This document shows, piece after piece, positions 45,113 through 53,033 of a stretch of 64,000 nucleotides of DNA. A program made the position numbers and the translations under genes. Source of the stretch: Pseudoalteromonas sp. NC201 (GTDB lineage Bacteria; Pseudomonadota; Gammaproteobacteria; Enterobacterales; Alteromonadaceae); contig NZ_CP022523.1 in assembly GCF_002850255.1 (NCBI RefSeq), positions 630,486 through 694,485 of the forward strand. Reading direction: 5' to 3'. Positions within the stretch are counted from its first letter, which is position 1, and every line of letters starts with the position of its first letter. Under the pieces are notes generated by a model. That model was not told the origin of the DNA. It was given only the letters and a program-made list of their open reading frames with translations, and made no database searches.

Positions 45113-45162
45113 TCAAGCCGTCCAAAAGCAAATCATATTTAGGAAATTTTAGGAGCAGAATG

Positions 45163-45384
45163 ATGAAAAATGTACTTATCGCACTATCAATCACAGGTCT
45201 AACATTGGCTTCAGCAAATACTATTGCTGGTGAAGATTTCGCAAGCTATGACACAGATGGCAACGGTGCTATTAGCATGAGCGAAGCAAAAGTAAATACA
45301 GCGCTTATCGAACAGTTTAAAGACTTAGATGTAAACGCTGACGGAGAACTAAACGAAACTGAGTTCTCTAACTTTAAAGGTTAA
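45163..45384 (+). CDS. Secreted double EF-hand protein, array copy 5
   Basis: Protein of 73 residues with signal peptide (IALSITGLTLASANTIA), loops DTDGNGAISMSE and DVNADGELNETE, C-terminus FSNFKG. Two ATGs are adjacent; the second (45163) is preferred because AGGAG is then 7 bases away and the protein begins MKNVL like its paralogues. Confidence 0.87.
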   Translation: MKNVLIALSITGLTLASANTIAGEDFASYDTDGNGAISMSEAKVNTALIEQFKDLDVNADGELNETEFSNFKG

Positions 45385-45433
45385 TTTGCGACTAGAGCCG
45401 CAATGAGAGACGGGCATAGTGAGGAGAATGGCT

Positions 45434-45655
45434 ATGAAACTTAGAACGGTATGTGCAACGACCATAGGTGTATTGGTGAGTACGATGGCACTGGCAGCAA
45501 CCTTGTCATTTCAAGATGTAGACAAGGATAAAGACGGGCAGATCAGCCAGCAAGAAGCATCAGTATCATCAACACTACTTGGTCAGTTCGAGAAGCTAGA
45601 TGCAGACAAAAATGGTCAGCTAAGTGCTTCTGAATTCTCTAACTTTAAAGGCTAG
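45434..45655 (+). CDS. Secreted double EF-hand protein, array copy 6
   Basis: Protein of 73 residues with a different signal peptide (TVCATTIGVLVSTMALA) and loops DKDKDGQISQQE and DADKNGQLSASE, C-terminus FSNFKG. AGGAG is 7 bases before the ATG at 45434; a GTG at 45419 is in frame but less likely. The stop is 9 bases before copy 7, tighter than the other gaps. Confidence 0.87.
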   Translation: MKLRTVCATTIGVLVSTMALAATLSFQDVDKDKDGQISQQEASVSSTLLGQFEKLDADKNGQLSASEFSNFKG

Positions 45656-45664
45656 GAGGTCACA

Positions 45665-45871
45665 ATGAAAAAGTTAGCAACAGCAATTACAGCCGCCACA
45701 GTACTTTTTGCCGGCTCAGCAATGGCAGCAGAATTTAACGATTTTGACTTAGACAAAGATGGTTTTATTTCTAAAAGTGAAGCGTCACTGTCAGAATCTC
45801 TTGCTTCAATCTTTGATAAGCTCGACAGCGACGGAGATGGCAAACTGTCTGAGAAAGAATTTAATCAGTAA
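45665..45871 (+). CDS. Secreted double EF-hand protein, array copy 7
   Basis: Protein of 68 residues with signal peptide (AITAATVLFAGSAMA) and loops DLDKDGFISKSE and DSDGDGKLSEKE. It ends in EFNQ and lacks the FxNFxG tail of the others. It has the best ribosome site of the array, AGGAGGT, overlapping the stop region of copy 6, so copies 6 and 7 are coupled. A terminator follows. Confidence 0.87.
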   Translation: MKKLATAITAATVLFAGSAMAAEFNDFDLDKDGFISKSEASLSESLASIFDKLDSDGDGKLSEKEFNQ

Positions 45872-45903
45872 GCAAGTGGCAATCCAAAGCGCCACGCCTC
45901 CCC

Positions 45904-45932
45904 AAGCTCGACTTTGTGGTCGGGCTTTTTTA
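45904..45932 (+). terminator. Intrinsic terminator closing the EF-hand array
   Basis: AAGCTCGAC, 6-base loop, GTCGGGCTT: a 9-base stem with one G-T pair, followed by TTTTT. It lies 33 bases after the last EF-hand gene. Confidence 0.85.
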
Positions 45933-45974
45933 TTTCGAGCTACTAGACAGCTTAAGATGTAGATAGGGAATAGA

Positions 45975-46490
45975 TTAACTTAATTCATTGATCCAACGAA
46001 GCTCGCGGATCCATTTCTGCATTTTAGGAAAGCCTTGCTTTGGGCAAGTCATATCCCACGCACTGAGTAATGGGTAGCCGAATCCGTTTCCTTCCTTAAA
46101 AGCAATTACGAAGCTAGCGCTAGCGCCTTTATAGCCATCCTTATGTAATACGACCTCTAGAGGCAATCCAATATATTGGATGGCAGCAACCGACCAAGCA
46201 ATGGCGGCCATTTCTTCGCCTTGCATGGCTTGTTTCTCTCGGCCATTTTTTAGGCCATTTTTATACACATCTTCATGAAGTTGGCCGCGGAATATTGGCT
46301 CGCATACGGCGATATGGCCAGCTTCGTGCAATATATCACCTGGATATCGCAATTTCTCATTATCAATATAGAGCGTGCCCATTACCGTTTTTAGACCCGG
46401 TAAAAACGTATTTTCCTCGACTTCATGAAATCGAAAAGGTAGCTGGATTTCGGTGAGAAAATCACAAATGCGTTTAGTATGCTCGTGCAT
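45975..46490 (-). CDS. Uncharacterised protein with HExxH zinc motif
   Basis: Protein of 171 residues with ILHEAGHIAV (His55, Glu56, His59), the zinc-protease signature, and GEEMAAIAWS about 35 residues later, a possible third ligand region. No signal peptide or membrane helix, so a cytoplasmic gluzincin-like fold. AAGGA is 6 bases before the ATG. I know no function for this family. It is convergent with the EF-hand array and is followed upstream by an acetyltransferase gene on the same strand. Confidence 0.75.
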   Translation of the reverse strand: MHEHTKRICDFLTEIQLPFRFHEVEENTFLPGLKTVMGTLYIDNEKLRYPGDILHEAGHIAVCEPIFRGQLHEDVYKNGLKNGREKQAMQGEEMAAIAWSVAAIQYIGLPLEVVLHKDGYKGASASFVIAFKEGNGFGYPLLSAWDMTCPKQGFPKMQKWIRELRWINELS

Positions 46491-46577
46491 GGTAATTCCT
46501 TTAATTGGCCAACTTACATTTTTAAGTGAGTTTAACCTAATGTTTCATTTGCGCAAATTACCATAAATTACAACTTA

Positions 46578-47021
46578 TTATAGAGGTAGCTTGATCACCG
46601 CTAGCATCTCACCATCGTCTTCATTGATTCCAATTTCTTGAAAGCCAAAACTTGCGTAAAATGGTTTGGCAACGGGGTTACTTGGTACATAACAGATTTC
46701 TATGGTGGCAAGGTTTGGTGTCTGCTTGATTTCTTCGAGTGCGAGGGTGAGTGCTTTACGCCCAATCCCTTGTTGCTGAAATTGCTGATCAACCATAAAG
46801 CGCCAAATGGAGATGCGCTCTATACTCTCTTGTACCCACATTAGCATCCCAACAGCTTCATCATCTTGATAAATTGCGCGTGTGGTATAGCCATCATTAA
46901 ATTTTGATTCCACGATGGAAAACATGTTGCAGGCTACCAAATCTTGCTGCTCAGGGCTGACATCTAAATCGCAAATGGCTTCGTAGTTTTGTTTATCAAT
47001 GGCTCTTAGAGAGATATTCAT
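46578..47021 (-). CDS. GNAT-family N-acetyltransferase (spermidine acetyltransferase-like)
   Basis: Acetyltransferase of 147 residues: FMVDQQFQQQGIGRKAL is the acetyl-CoA motif with QQQGIG, and IEICYVPSNPVAKPFYASFGFQEIG the C-terminal motif. The pattern resembles polyamine acetyltransferases (PaiA/BltD type), but the substrate is not proven. The ATG at 47021 is chosen because AAGGA is then 7 bases upstream; a GTG precedes it directly. Confidence 0.86.
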   Translation of the reverse strand: MNISLRAIDKQNYEAICDLDVSPEQQDLVACNMFSIVESKFNDGYTTRAIYQDDEAVGMLMWVQESIERISIWRFMVDQQFQQQGIGRKALTLALEEIKQTPNLATIEICYVPSNPVAKPFYASFGFQEIGINEDDGEMLAVIKLPL

Positions 47022-47187
47022 CACGGCGTCCTTGTATTGTTATAGAAACACTATTTCAAATATGGTTGTTTTGGCAAGAGAAAGTTTGCTTTATTAGCCG
47101 CACAATCATTGACCGTTAAGCGCTTCTTCCCCACACTGGAAAGCACCTTCGGCTTTATGTCGTTTTGCCTAAAACAAGGACCTTGTG

Positions 47188-48219
47188 ATGCAGCTTACCA
47201 GATTACTTAATATCTCCATTCCTATGATCCAAGCGCCAATGGCAGGTGTGCAAAATTGGCGCTTAGCGGTCGCAGCGACCAATGCCGGAATACTCGGCTC
47301 AATCCCTTGTGGGATGCTGAGTAAAGAGCAGGTCGTTGTAGAAATTGAGCATTTTAAAGCATATGCTTCAGGCCCATATAACCTTAACTTTTTTTGCCAT
47401 GAGATGCCGGAGCCTGACCCTTATCAGCAAGACAAGTGGAAGAAAAAGCTGGCTTCATATTACGATGAGCTTGAGTTAACACCTACTGATGAAATGGGGA
47501 TCTTAAGACGCCCATTTAATAGGGAAATGGCTGAGGCCATTGCGCCTTATAAACCTCCCGTGATCAGTTTTCATTTTGGGCTTCCTGATACTGAACTGGT
47601 CGAGCTCGTAAAATCGTGGGGGACGACTATTTTGTCTTCCGCAACGACCTTGGAAGAGGGAATATGGTTAGCTGAAAATGGTGCAGACATTGTGATAGCG
47701 CAAGGGATTGAAGCGGGTGGGCATAGGGCAACCTTCACCGAGACAAAACTTGAGTCTCAACTGCATACTCGACAATTAGTAACTATCCTTAGTGATGCGC
47801 TATCTGTGCCTGTAGTGGCTGCCGGGGGGATTGCTTCTCATCATGATGTTACTATGATGCACGAATTGGGTGCCTGTGGAACACAAATCGGCACCTGCTT
47901 CTTACTGTGTGATGAAGCAAGCACCTCTTTGGTACATCGTGATGCACTTAAATCACTGGCTGAGCCGTCTGCCGTGACCAATGTGTTTTCTGGTCGCCCT
48001 GCCCGTGGGATTGAAAATCGGCTAATGATAGATCTTAACTTCATTAACGAAGACGTACCGACTTTTCCATATGCATCAGCTGCTTTGACGCCATTGCGCG
48101 CTGCTGCTGAAAAGCAAGGATGCGGCGATTTTAGCCCCCTTTGGGCAGGCGTTAACCGCCAAGGTTGTATGGAAGTCAGTACACAAGAGATGGTAGAACA
48201 TCTATGGAATGTTAAATAA
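47188..48219 (+). CDS. Nitronate monooxygenase (2-nitropropane dioxygenase family)
   Basis: FMN-dependent TIM-barrel enzyme of 343 residues. Family motifs: IPMIQAPMAGV at the start, VISFHFGLP, GADIVIAQGIEAGGHRA with the conserved histidine, PVVAAGGIA and LGACGTQIGTCFLLC. Members oxidise toxic nitronates such as propionate-3-nitronate to aldehydes. The ATG at 47188 has AAGGA 7 bases upstream. It stands alone as a single gene. Confidence 0.92.
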   Translation: MQLTRLLNISIPMIQAPMAGVQNWRLAVAATNAGILGSIPCGMLSKEQVVVEIEHFKAYASGPYNLNFFCHEMPEPDPYQQDKWKKKLASYYDELELTPTDEMGILRRPFNREMAEAIAPYKPPVISFHFGLPDTELVELVKSWGTTILSSATTLEEGIWLAENGADIVIAQGIEAGGHRATFTETKLESQLHTRQLVTILSDALSVPVVAAGGIASHHDVTMMHELGACGTQIGTCFLLCDEASTSLVHRDALKSLAEPSAVTNVFSGRPARGIENRLMIDLNFINEDVPTFPYASAALTPLRAAAEKQGCGDFSPLWAGVNRQGCMEVSTQEMVEHLWNVK

Positions 48220-48376
48220 AATATTTAAGTTAACAAATTTGACACATTTCGAGTTTATGCTCTAGCGTTTTATGACAAGGCCAACTCTGTTGTGCCTTGC
48301 TCTTTGTTACCTACGTAAGTCGATTATTTGCTTGGGTGACGTATTCGTTATGACAATAATAAACACGGAGTCGTGC

Positions 48377-49339
48377 ATGAGACATTCTATTTTAACCGCA
48401 GCGTTATTTGCCTCTTTTTCATCACTGGCAACCCCTACTTGCCCAAGTATTACCGCATTAGAAACCCATTATGTAGCACCTAATATGGTCAAGCGTAGCT
48501 TTTCTAGCTCATTTAACAAATACTTATCTTGGCTGCCGAGTTACCATATGGTACACGATCAAGTAACTGCTGCCGGTGCTGCAACTCAGATCACTGCTAA
48601 ATTTGACTACGGTAGCATCACTCATAAAGACTTGGAATTCGAGTCGGTGGAGTTTTACTACCGTGCTGAGTCGGACACAAATTGGCAGTATCTTGGTGAG
48701 CAAACAACCAATGGCGATGGCAAGGCGTTTATCACCTTGCCCGAGTTATCGGCAGGTCAGTATCGTATATATGCAGGCGTACCAGCTGATGGCACCGGTG
48801 CACAAGGTTATGTCACGGTTGTTGAGCCAGGCACTCAAGCGGTCCTGTTTGACATCGATGGCACATTGACCGAATCCGATGCCGAGCAAATTGGCGACTA
48901 TACCGGAATAGATCATGCCGACCCCAAAGATGGCGCTTATGATTTAGTTCGTCACTATCTTGATTTGGGCTATCAACCCGTATTTTTGACAGCCAGAGTG
49001 TATTGGTATGCTAAAGGGACGCGCGGTTGGTTAAATTGGATGGGCTTACCGCAAGGCTTTCTACGCACATCACTCAGTAATGAAACCAGTTTGTTTAAAA
49101 CAGCAGAATATAAAACTGCGGAGATTAATCGCTTAAAGGCGCAGGGCATTGATGTCGTTCGTGCTTATGGTAATGCCAAAACAGATGCTGAAGCCTTTAT
49201 CAAAGCCGGGATCCCAGCTTCAGAGGCGTTTACTATTGGTTCTGATGCCGGGTATTACGGTACCACAGCTATTACCGGCAATAGTTACCAAGTGCATTTA
49301 GGTGAGCTCACAACTTATCCTTATGCTGACTGCTTGTAG
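48377..49339 (+). CDS. Secreted LNS2/HAD-type phosphatase-like protein
   Basis: Protein of 320 residues with a signal peptide (SILTAALFASFSSLA). The C-terminal half is a HAD domain of the lipin/Nir2 (LNS2) type: motif I VLFDIDGTLTESD near 155, motif II FLTARVYWYAKGTRGWL, and IGSDAGYYG. The N-terminal half looks like a beta-sandwich (FYYRAESDTNWQYLGEQT...GQYRIYAGVPADG). The first Asp-x-Asp is intact, so phosphatase activity, perhaps on phosphatidate or a phospholipid, is possible. GGAG is 6 bases before the ATG. It sits just before the lipase pair, which may hint at lipid use. Confidence 0.83.
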   Translation: MRHSILTAALFASFSSLATPTCPSITALETHYVAPNMVKRSFSSSFNKYLSWLPSYHMVHDQVTAAGAATQITAKFDYGSITHKDLEFESVEFYYRAESDTNWQYLGEQTTNGDGKAFITLPELSAGQYRIYAGVPADGTGAQGYVTVVEPGTQAVLFDIDGTLTESDAEQIGDYTGIDHADPKDGAYDLVRHYLDLGYQPVFLTARVYWYAKGTRGWLNWMGLPQGFLRTSLSNETSLFKTAEYKTAEINRLKAQGIDVVRAYGNAKTDAEAFIKAGIPASEAFTIGSDAGYYGTTAITGNSYQVHLGELTTYPYADCL

Positions 49340-49377
49340 ACCTTATCCTCGATTGAATCTAATTTTTAGAAATTCGC

Positions 49378-49404
49378 AAAAGGAGCCGTATTTTGGCTTC
49401 TTTT
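49378..49404 (+). terminator. Terminator after the LNS2 gene
   Basis: AAAAGGAGCC, 7-base loop, GGCTTCTTTT: a 10-base stem with one G-T pair, its 3' arm ending in TTTT. Confidence 0.7.
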
Positions 49405-49581
49405 GGGGGTACCCTGTGCGTGCTAACCTCTGGGCCTAGGTACTAACTTACACTCCCATTATTTACTTTTGTTTACGTAACATTCATCAAAATTTCATTT
49501 TTCACACTATTCTGGCTTGACCTCTGACCATTGTAATCTAAAGTTTATTTGTTACTAAATTGTAATAATTGGAGCAAGTAC

Positions 49582-50499
49582 ATGAAAAGGTTAATTCTCA
49601 GCGCCCTGCTTGGGTTGCTATCGATCGTTACCTCTCCCGCCCACAGCGGTGAGGAATTAGAGTATCCCGTGGTATTAGTTCACGGTCTGTTTGGTTTTGA
49701 TAATCTGCTCGGAGTAGATTATTTTTATCGCGTACCACAAGTGATCCATGATGAAGGAGGGCAGGTTTATGTTGCAGAAGTATCATCAGCCCATAATTCA
49801 GAATTGCGTGGTGAGCAACTACTAGAGCAAGTTGCGTTGGTTCGAGCATTAACGGGTAAAGACAAAGTTAATTTAATTGGTCACAGCCAAGGCGCGCAAA
49901 CTATTCGCTACGTTGCCTCAGTTAAACCTGAGTGGGTGGCCTCAGCGACTAGTATTGGTGGCGTAAACTGGGGTAGCCGTTTTGCTGATGTTGTTCGCGG
50001 TGGAGTAGACAATGGTTCATTTTCGGAGCAGTTTTTAGCGTCGCTTGCTAACGGCCTTGCGGGGTTAATTGATTTGCTATCTGGTAAAGCCACCGCACCA
50101 AAAGACGCACTCGAAGCACTAGGTGCTTTGACCACGGCTGGCACATTAGCATTTAACCAAAAATACCCAGAGGGTGTGCCAAGTCATTATTGTGGCGAAA
50201 CGCAAAGTCTAGCGAGCAATGGCGTGCATTATTTTTCATGGAGTGGCAGCAAAGCATGGACCAACGTATTTGACCCCGCTGACAACGTACTTGCACTGTT
50301 CTCTCAAGTTTTTGATGAGGCCAACGACGGCCTAGTATCAGCTTGTTCTAGTAATTTAGGTCAGGTGATCAATAACCAATTCAAAATGAACCATTTAGAT
50401 CAGGTAAACCACACCATTGGTATTCATCACTTGTTCGAAACAGACCCATTAACCGTTTATCGCCAGCATATTCGCCGCTTAAAAGGTTTGGCGCTATGA
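49582..50499 (+). CDS. Secreted triacylglycerol lipase, family I
   Basis: Extracellular lipase of 305 residues. A signal peptide ends at PAHS, then comes the oxyanion motif VVLVHGLFGF, the nucleophile Ser102 in GHSQG, an acidic residue in FDEANDGLVSACSS, and a catalytic histidine in the NHLDQVNHTIGIHH region. Family I lipases hydrolyse long-chain triglycerides, need calcium and a dedicated membrane foldase, and leave by type II secretion. GGAG is 7 bases before the ATG. Two cysteines (HYCGE and SACSS) can form the family's disulfide. The ATG of the foldase gene overlaps its stop by 4 bases. Confidence 0.93.
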   Translation: MKRLILSALLGLLSIVTSPAHSGEELEYPVVLVHGLFGFDNLLGVDYFYRVPQVIHDEGGQVYVAEVSSAHNSELRGEQLLEQVALVRALTGKDKVNLIGHSQGAQTIRYVASVKPEWVASATSIGGVNWGSRFADVVRGGVDNGSFSEQFLASLANGLAGLIDLLSGKATAPKDALEALGALTTAGTLAFNQKYPEGVPSHYCGETQSLASNGVHYFSWSGSKAWTNVFDPADNVLALFSQVFDEANDGLVSACSSNLGQVINNQFKMNHLDQVNHTIGIHHLFETDPLTVYRQHIRRLKGLAL

Positions 50500-51344
50500 A
50501 AAAGTGGGGCCTTTTGCTAATCATTTTGACTATGCTGTCGCTGGTTTATATCGAGAGTGAACAGCAAGAGACGCCGCGTCATGTTCCCCGGTTCGCGGAG
50601 TTATCTGAGCTGAAAAATGATGCGCATAAGGTCCCACAACCCACAAGGAGTGCATCTGTAAGCGTACATTGTGAGACCATTAATAAACAGCATAAGCATC
50701 AAATCGACGATTGGCTTTTTGAGCTACAAAACCATAACCAAGCCGAGCAGTGGCAAGCTTATCTGGAATTATTACCACAATGCCTTCACGAAGTTGCAGG
50801 TCTCTACGTGCAATTTAAGCAGGCCTTAATTGATGTGGATACGCATCTTAATCTACTAGAACGTGTTGAGCTGCTACACGCACTGCAGCGGCAATTTTTT
50901 ACGGATGAAGTGATAGCAGTTTGGTTTGAAGATGCTAATGCGTGGGATACGCAAGCTTTGAGTCGCTGGCAAATTTTGTCAGACGCATCTATATCTGAAT
51001 CGCAAAAGCAGCAATTAATTGAGACGCATATCAGTGGGCTTCCAAAGCGTGAACAAGTGTTATTTCAAACCTCAGCCCAGTTACACACCCTAAACGCAAA
51101 CTGGCAGCAAAAACACTATAACGAACTAAGTGCTGAATATGGCGATAAAGCCGCAACTCGTATACTTGAAGTCCAGAAGCAACAACAGCATTGGCAGCAA
51201 AAACTACAAAGCTTTATGCTGCAAAAGCAAAATATTCTAGCCGAGCTTGGTGATAGCCAAATCGCAAAAGAAAGAGTCGAGTTACTACTCAAACAAACCT
51301 TCACGGAGAACGAGCAAAAGCGAGTTGCTGTATTGGTTAAGTGA
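50496..51344 (+). CDS. Lipase-specific foldase (lipase chaperone), divergent
   Basis: Protein of 282 residues with one N-terminal membrane helix (GLLLIILTMLSLVYI) and an all-helical periplasmic body rich in Gln, Glu and Leu, as in lipase foldases (Lif). It overlaps the lipase gene as ATGA, the usual arrangement for this pair. It is shorter than typical foldases (about 340), and the conserved RxxFDYxLSA motif is poorly kept: the equivalent stretch reads HQIDDWLFEL. It therefore looks like a diverged but still plausible foldase matched to its own lipase. Confidence 0.8.
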   Translation: MKKWGLLLIILTMLSLVYIESEQQETPRHVPRFAELSELKNDAHKVPQPTRSASVSVHCETINKQHKHQIDDWLFELQNHNQAEQWQAYLELLPQCLHEVAGLYVQFKQALIDVDTHLNLLERVELLHALQRQFFTDEVIAVWFEDANAWDTQALSRWQILSDASISESQKQQLIETHISGLPKREQVLFQTSAQLHTLNANWQQKHYNELSAEYGDKAATRILEVQKQQQHWQQKLQSFMLQKQNILAELGDSQIAKERVELLLKQTFTENEQKRVAVLVK

Positions 51345-51455
51345 TAATTTTTTAGTTATTGATAAGATGTATAGGCCGGTTACATGGAGCAGCCGAACCA
51401 GCAGCCATGAGCCCATCTTGATAACTGGTCAATACAATCAAACAAGCAGTAAAAC

Positions 51456-51911
51456 ATGAAAATTGAACCAAACCTGTGGCAGCTTTATTTACAAGTATAT
51501 TTTCAACCGTTACGGCCAACCCGCTTTGATACACGGGGCGCTATCTTGAGCCTTTGGAATCCACATGGAAAGGTACTTTGTGAAGATAAAAATCAGCGCT
51601 TATCACGATTTTGGCAAGGGGCTTTACAGCGCGCAAATGTGCCTTATCAGTTGCTGTGGGGCGGTGATCAGCAAATGCAATATCGAGAGTTAAGTGTTTA
51701 TATAAAGTGTGATTTAGCATCGGGGTTTCGGTGGGCGGCACGATTAAACCAATTGGGACTTTATTTTGTCGAAAATAATCACTTGCACCTCTATAACAGT
51801 AGCGATAAAGCACAAAGCGATGTGGTGACGGATAAGTTCGCATCTCGGCTTTGCTTTGTAGCATTGCCTAAAAATAACTCTGGATGTCTAGCTGCGCGAG
51901 GCGCTGTTTAG
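51456..51911 (+). CDS. DUF3293 family protein
   Basis: Small cytoplasmic protein of 151 residues. It matches the DUF3293 pattern, with SLWNPHGK near the start, a central WGGDQQMQYRELS and GFRWAARLNQLGLYFVEN. No catalytic motif is known for the family. It lies 111 bases after the foldase gene on the same strand and may have its own promoter. The C-terminal tail after FVALPKN is probably variable. Confidence 0.72.
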   Translation: MKIEPNLWQLYLQVYFQPLRPTRFDTRGAILSLWNPHGKVLCEDKNQRLSRFWQGALQRANVPYQLLWGGDQQMQYRELSVYIKCDLASGFRWAARLNQLGLYFVENNHLHLYNSSDKAQSDVVTDKFASRLCFVALPKNNSGCLAARGAV

Positions 51912-51989
51912 CCGCTTAATAACAGGGCTATCGATAAAGATAACGCTCAGTTGAGAGATCGAGTGAAGAGGCGATTCAATCAAGTCGCC

Positions 51990-52922
51990 TCACGCCGTTT
52001 CACCGATTTCTTCATCCACCAAGCTTTTTATTTCCTGCCTCACCCACTGGTGGATTGGGCTATTGTGATGAATGAGATGCCAAAATTGTTCAACTTGAAA
52101 ATCGGCAGTGTGGAACGGTAAATCGGCTACCGTGATGTCATAACGTCTACTTAAATGAGTGACCAGACGCTTTGGTAAAGTGGCAATCAGATCCGTGTTA
52201 ATCAATAACTCCGGCACCATCGAAAAATGTGGTAAAGATGCCACTACTTCTCGCTGAGCATCCAACCTTTTTAGCTCATGATCCATATCCGTTTTGCACA
52301 AGCCATTACCAGAAACGATGAGATGTCGGCTCTGGCAATAGCGCGCTAACGTCATAGGCTGATGAGCCCATTTATGCTGACAACACATTACTATGGCATA
52401 ATTGTCATTAAATAAGCGTTGTTTAAATACGTTGGTGGGTGTCTCATCTGTGGAGTACAATAATAAATCCGCCACCTTTTCCAAGTAGTCATGAAGCGGT
52501 ATAAACGAGTTGTAAGACACAATTTGTAATTTCAAATTTGGAGCACGCTGTTGAAAGCGCGCCAACAATTTCGGCACAATCATCATCATTTCGAAATCCA
52601 GCGCCCCTATAGTGAACACGCCCGAGTATTGCAGAGGGTCAAACTCATCATCCACCAACATATGACGAATAGTAGTGAGTGATAGCTCCAGTTCGCTACG
52701 AAGGCGCTCGCCTTTTGCAGTTAAACGGTACTCATTTTTCACCTTTACCAACAATGGATCACCAAATTGCTTTCGCAAGCGCATCAGGGCTCGGCTCACT
52801 GCTGGCTGGCTCATGTTTAATGCATGAGCGGCTTGACTAATATGCTTGTGGATCAACACCTTCTCTAAGATCGTTAACAGATTTAAGTCAATACTGCGTA
52901 GATTCAACTCAGGTACACCCAT
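51990..52922 (-). CDS. LysR-family transcriptional regulator
   Basis: Regulator of 310 residues: an N-terminal helix-turn-helix (about 8-68, HISQAAHALNMSQPAVSRALMRLRKQF) and a co-inducer-binding domain (about 95-300). It is transcribed divergently from the metallo-beta-lactamase-fold gene 111 bases away, the usual LysR layout, with a T-N11-A palindrome in between. It probably controls that gene in response to a small ligand. The ribosome site is weak. Confidence 0.92.
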   Translation of the reverse strand: MGVPELNLRSIDLNLLTILEKVLIHKHISQAAHALNMSQPAVSRALMRLRKQFGDPLLVKVKNEYRLTAKGERLRSELELSLTTIRHMLVDDEFDPLQYSGVFTIGALDFEMMMIVPKLLARFQQRAPNLKLQIVSYNSFIPLHDYLEKVADLLLYSTDETPTNVFKQRLFNDNYAIVMCCQHKWAHQPMTLARYCQSRHLIVSGNGLCKTDMDHELKRLDAQREVVASLPHFSMVPELLINTDLIATLPKRLVTHLSRRYDITVADLPFHTADFQVEQFWHLIHHNSPIHQWVRQEIKSLVDEEIGETA

Positions 52923-52967
52923 GCCATCACCGTATAAAATTATGCGTAAATGATCTACATACTATAA

Positions 52968-52992
52968 CAAACATGCATTTTTGATATGTTTG
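52968..52992. promoter_or_regulatory. T-N11-A palindrome, probable LysR site
   Basis: CAAACAT, 11 bases, ATGTTTG: a perfect 7-base inverted repeat with the exact T-N11-A geometry of LysR-type binding sites. It lies between the divergent LysR and metallo-beta-lactamase-fold genes, 42 bases before the latter's ATG. Confidence 0.6.
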
Positions 52993-53033
52993 TTTTTGTT
53001 TTATCTTTTTTTCATCTTATTGAGGAGAGAAAA

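Noticed and set aside
51968..51991. Hairpin GAGGCGA/TCGCCTC between DUF3293 and LysR genes
   Set aside because: No T run on either strand and it reaches the LysR stop codon; termination is not supported.
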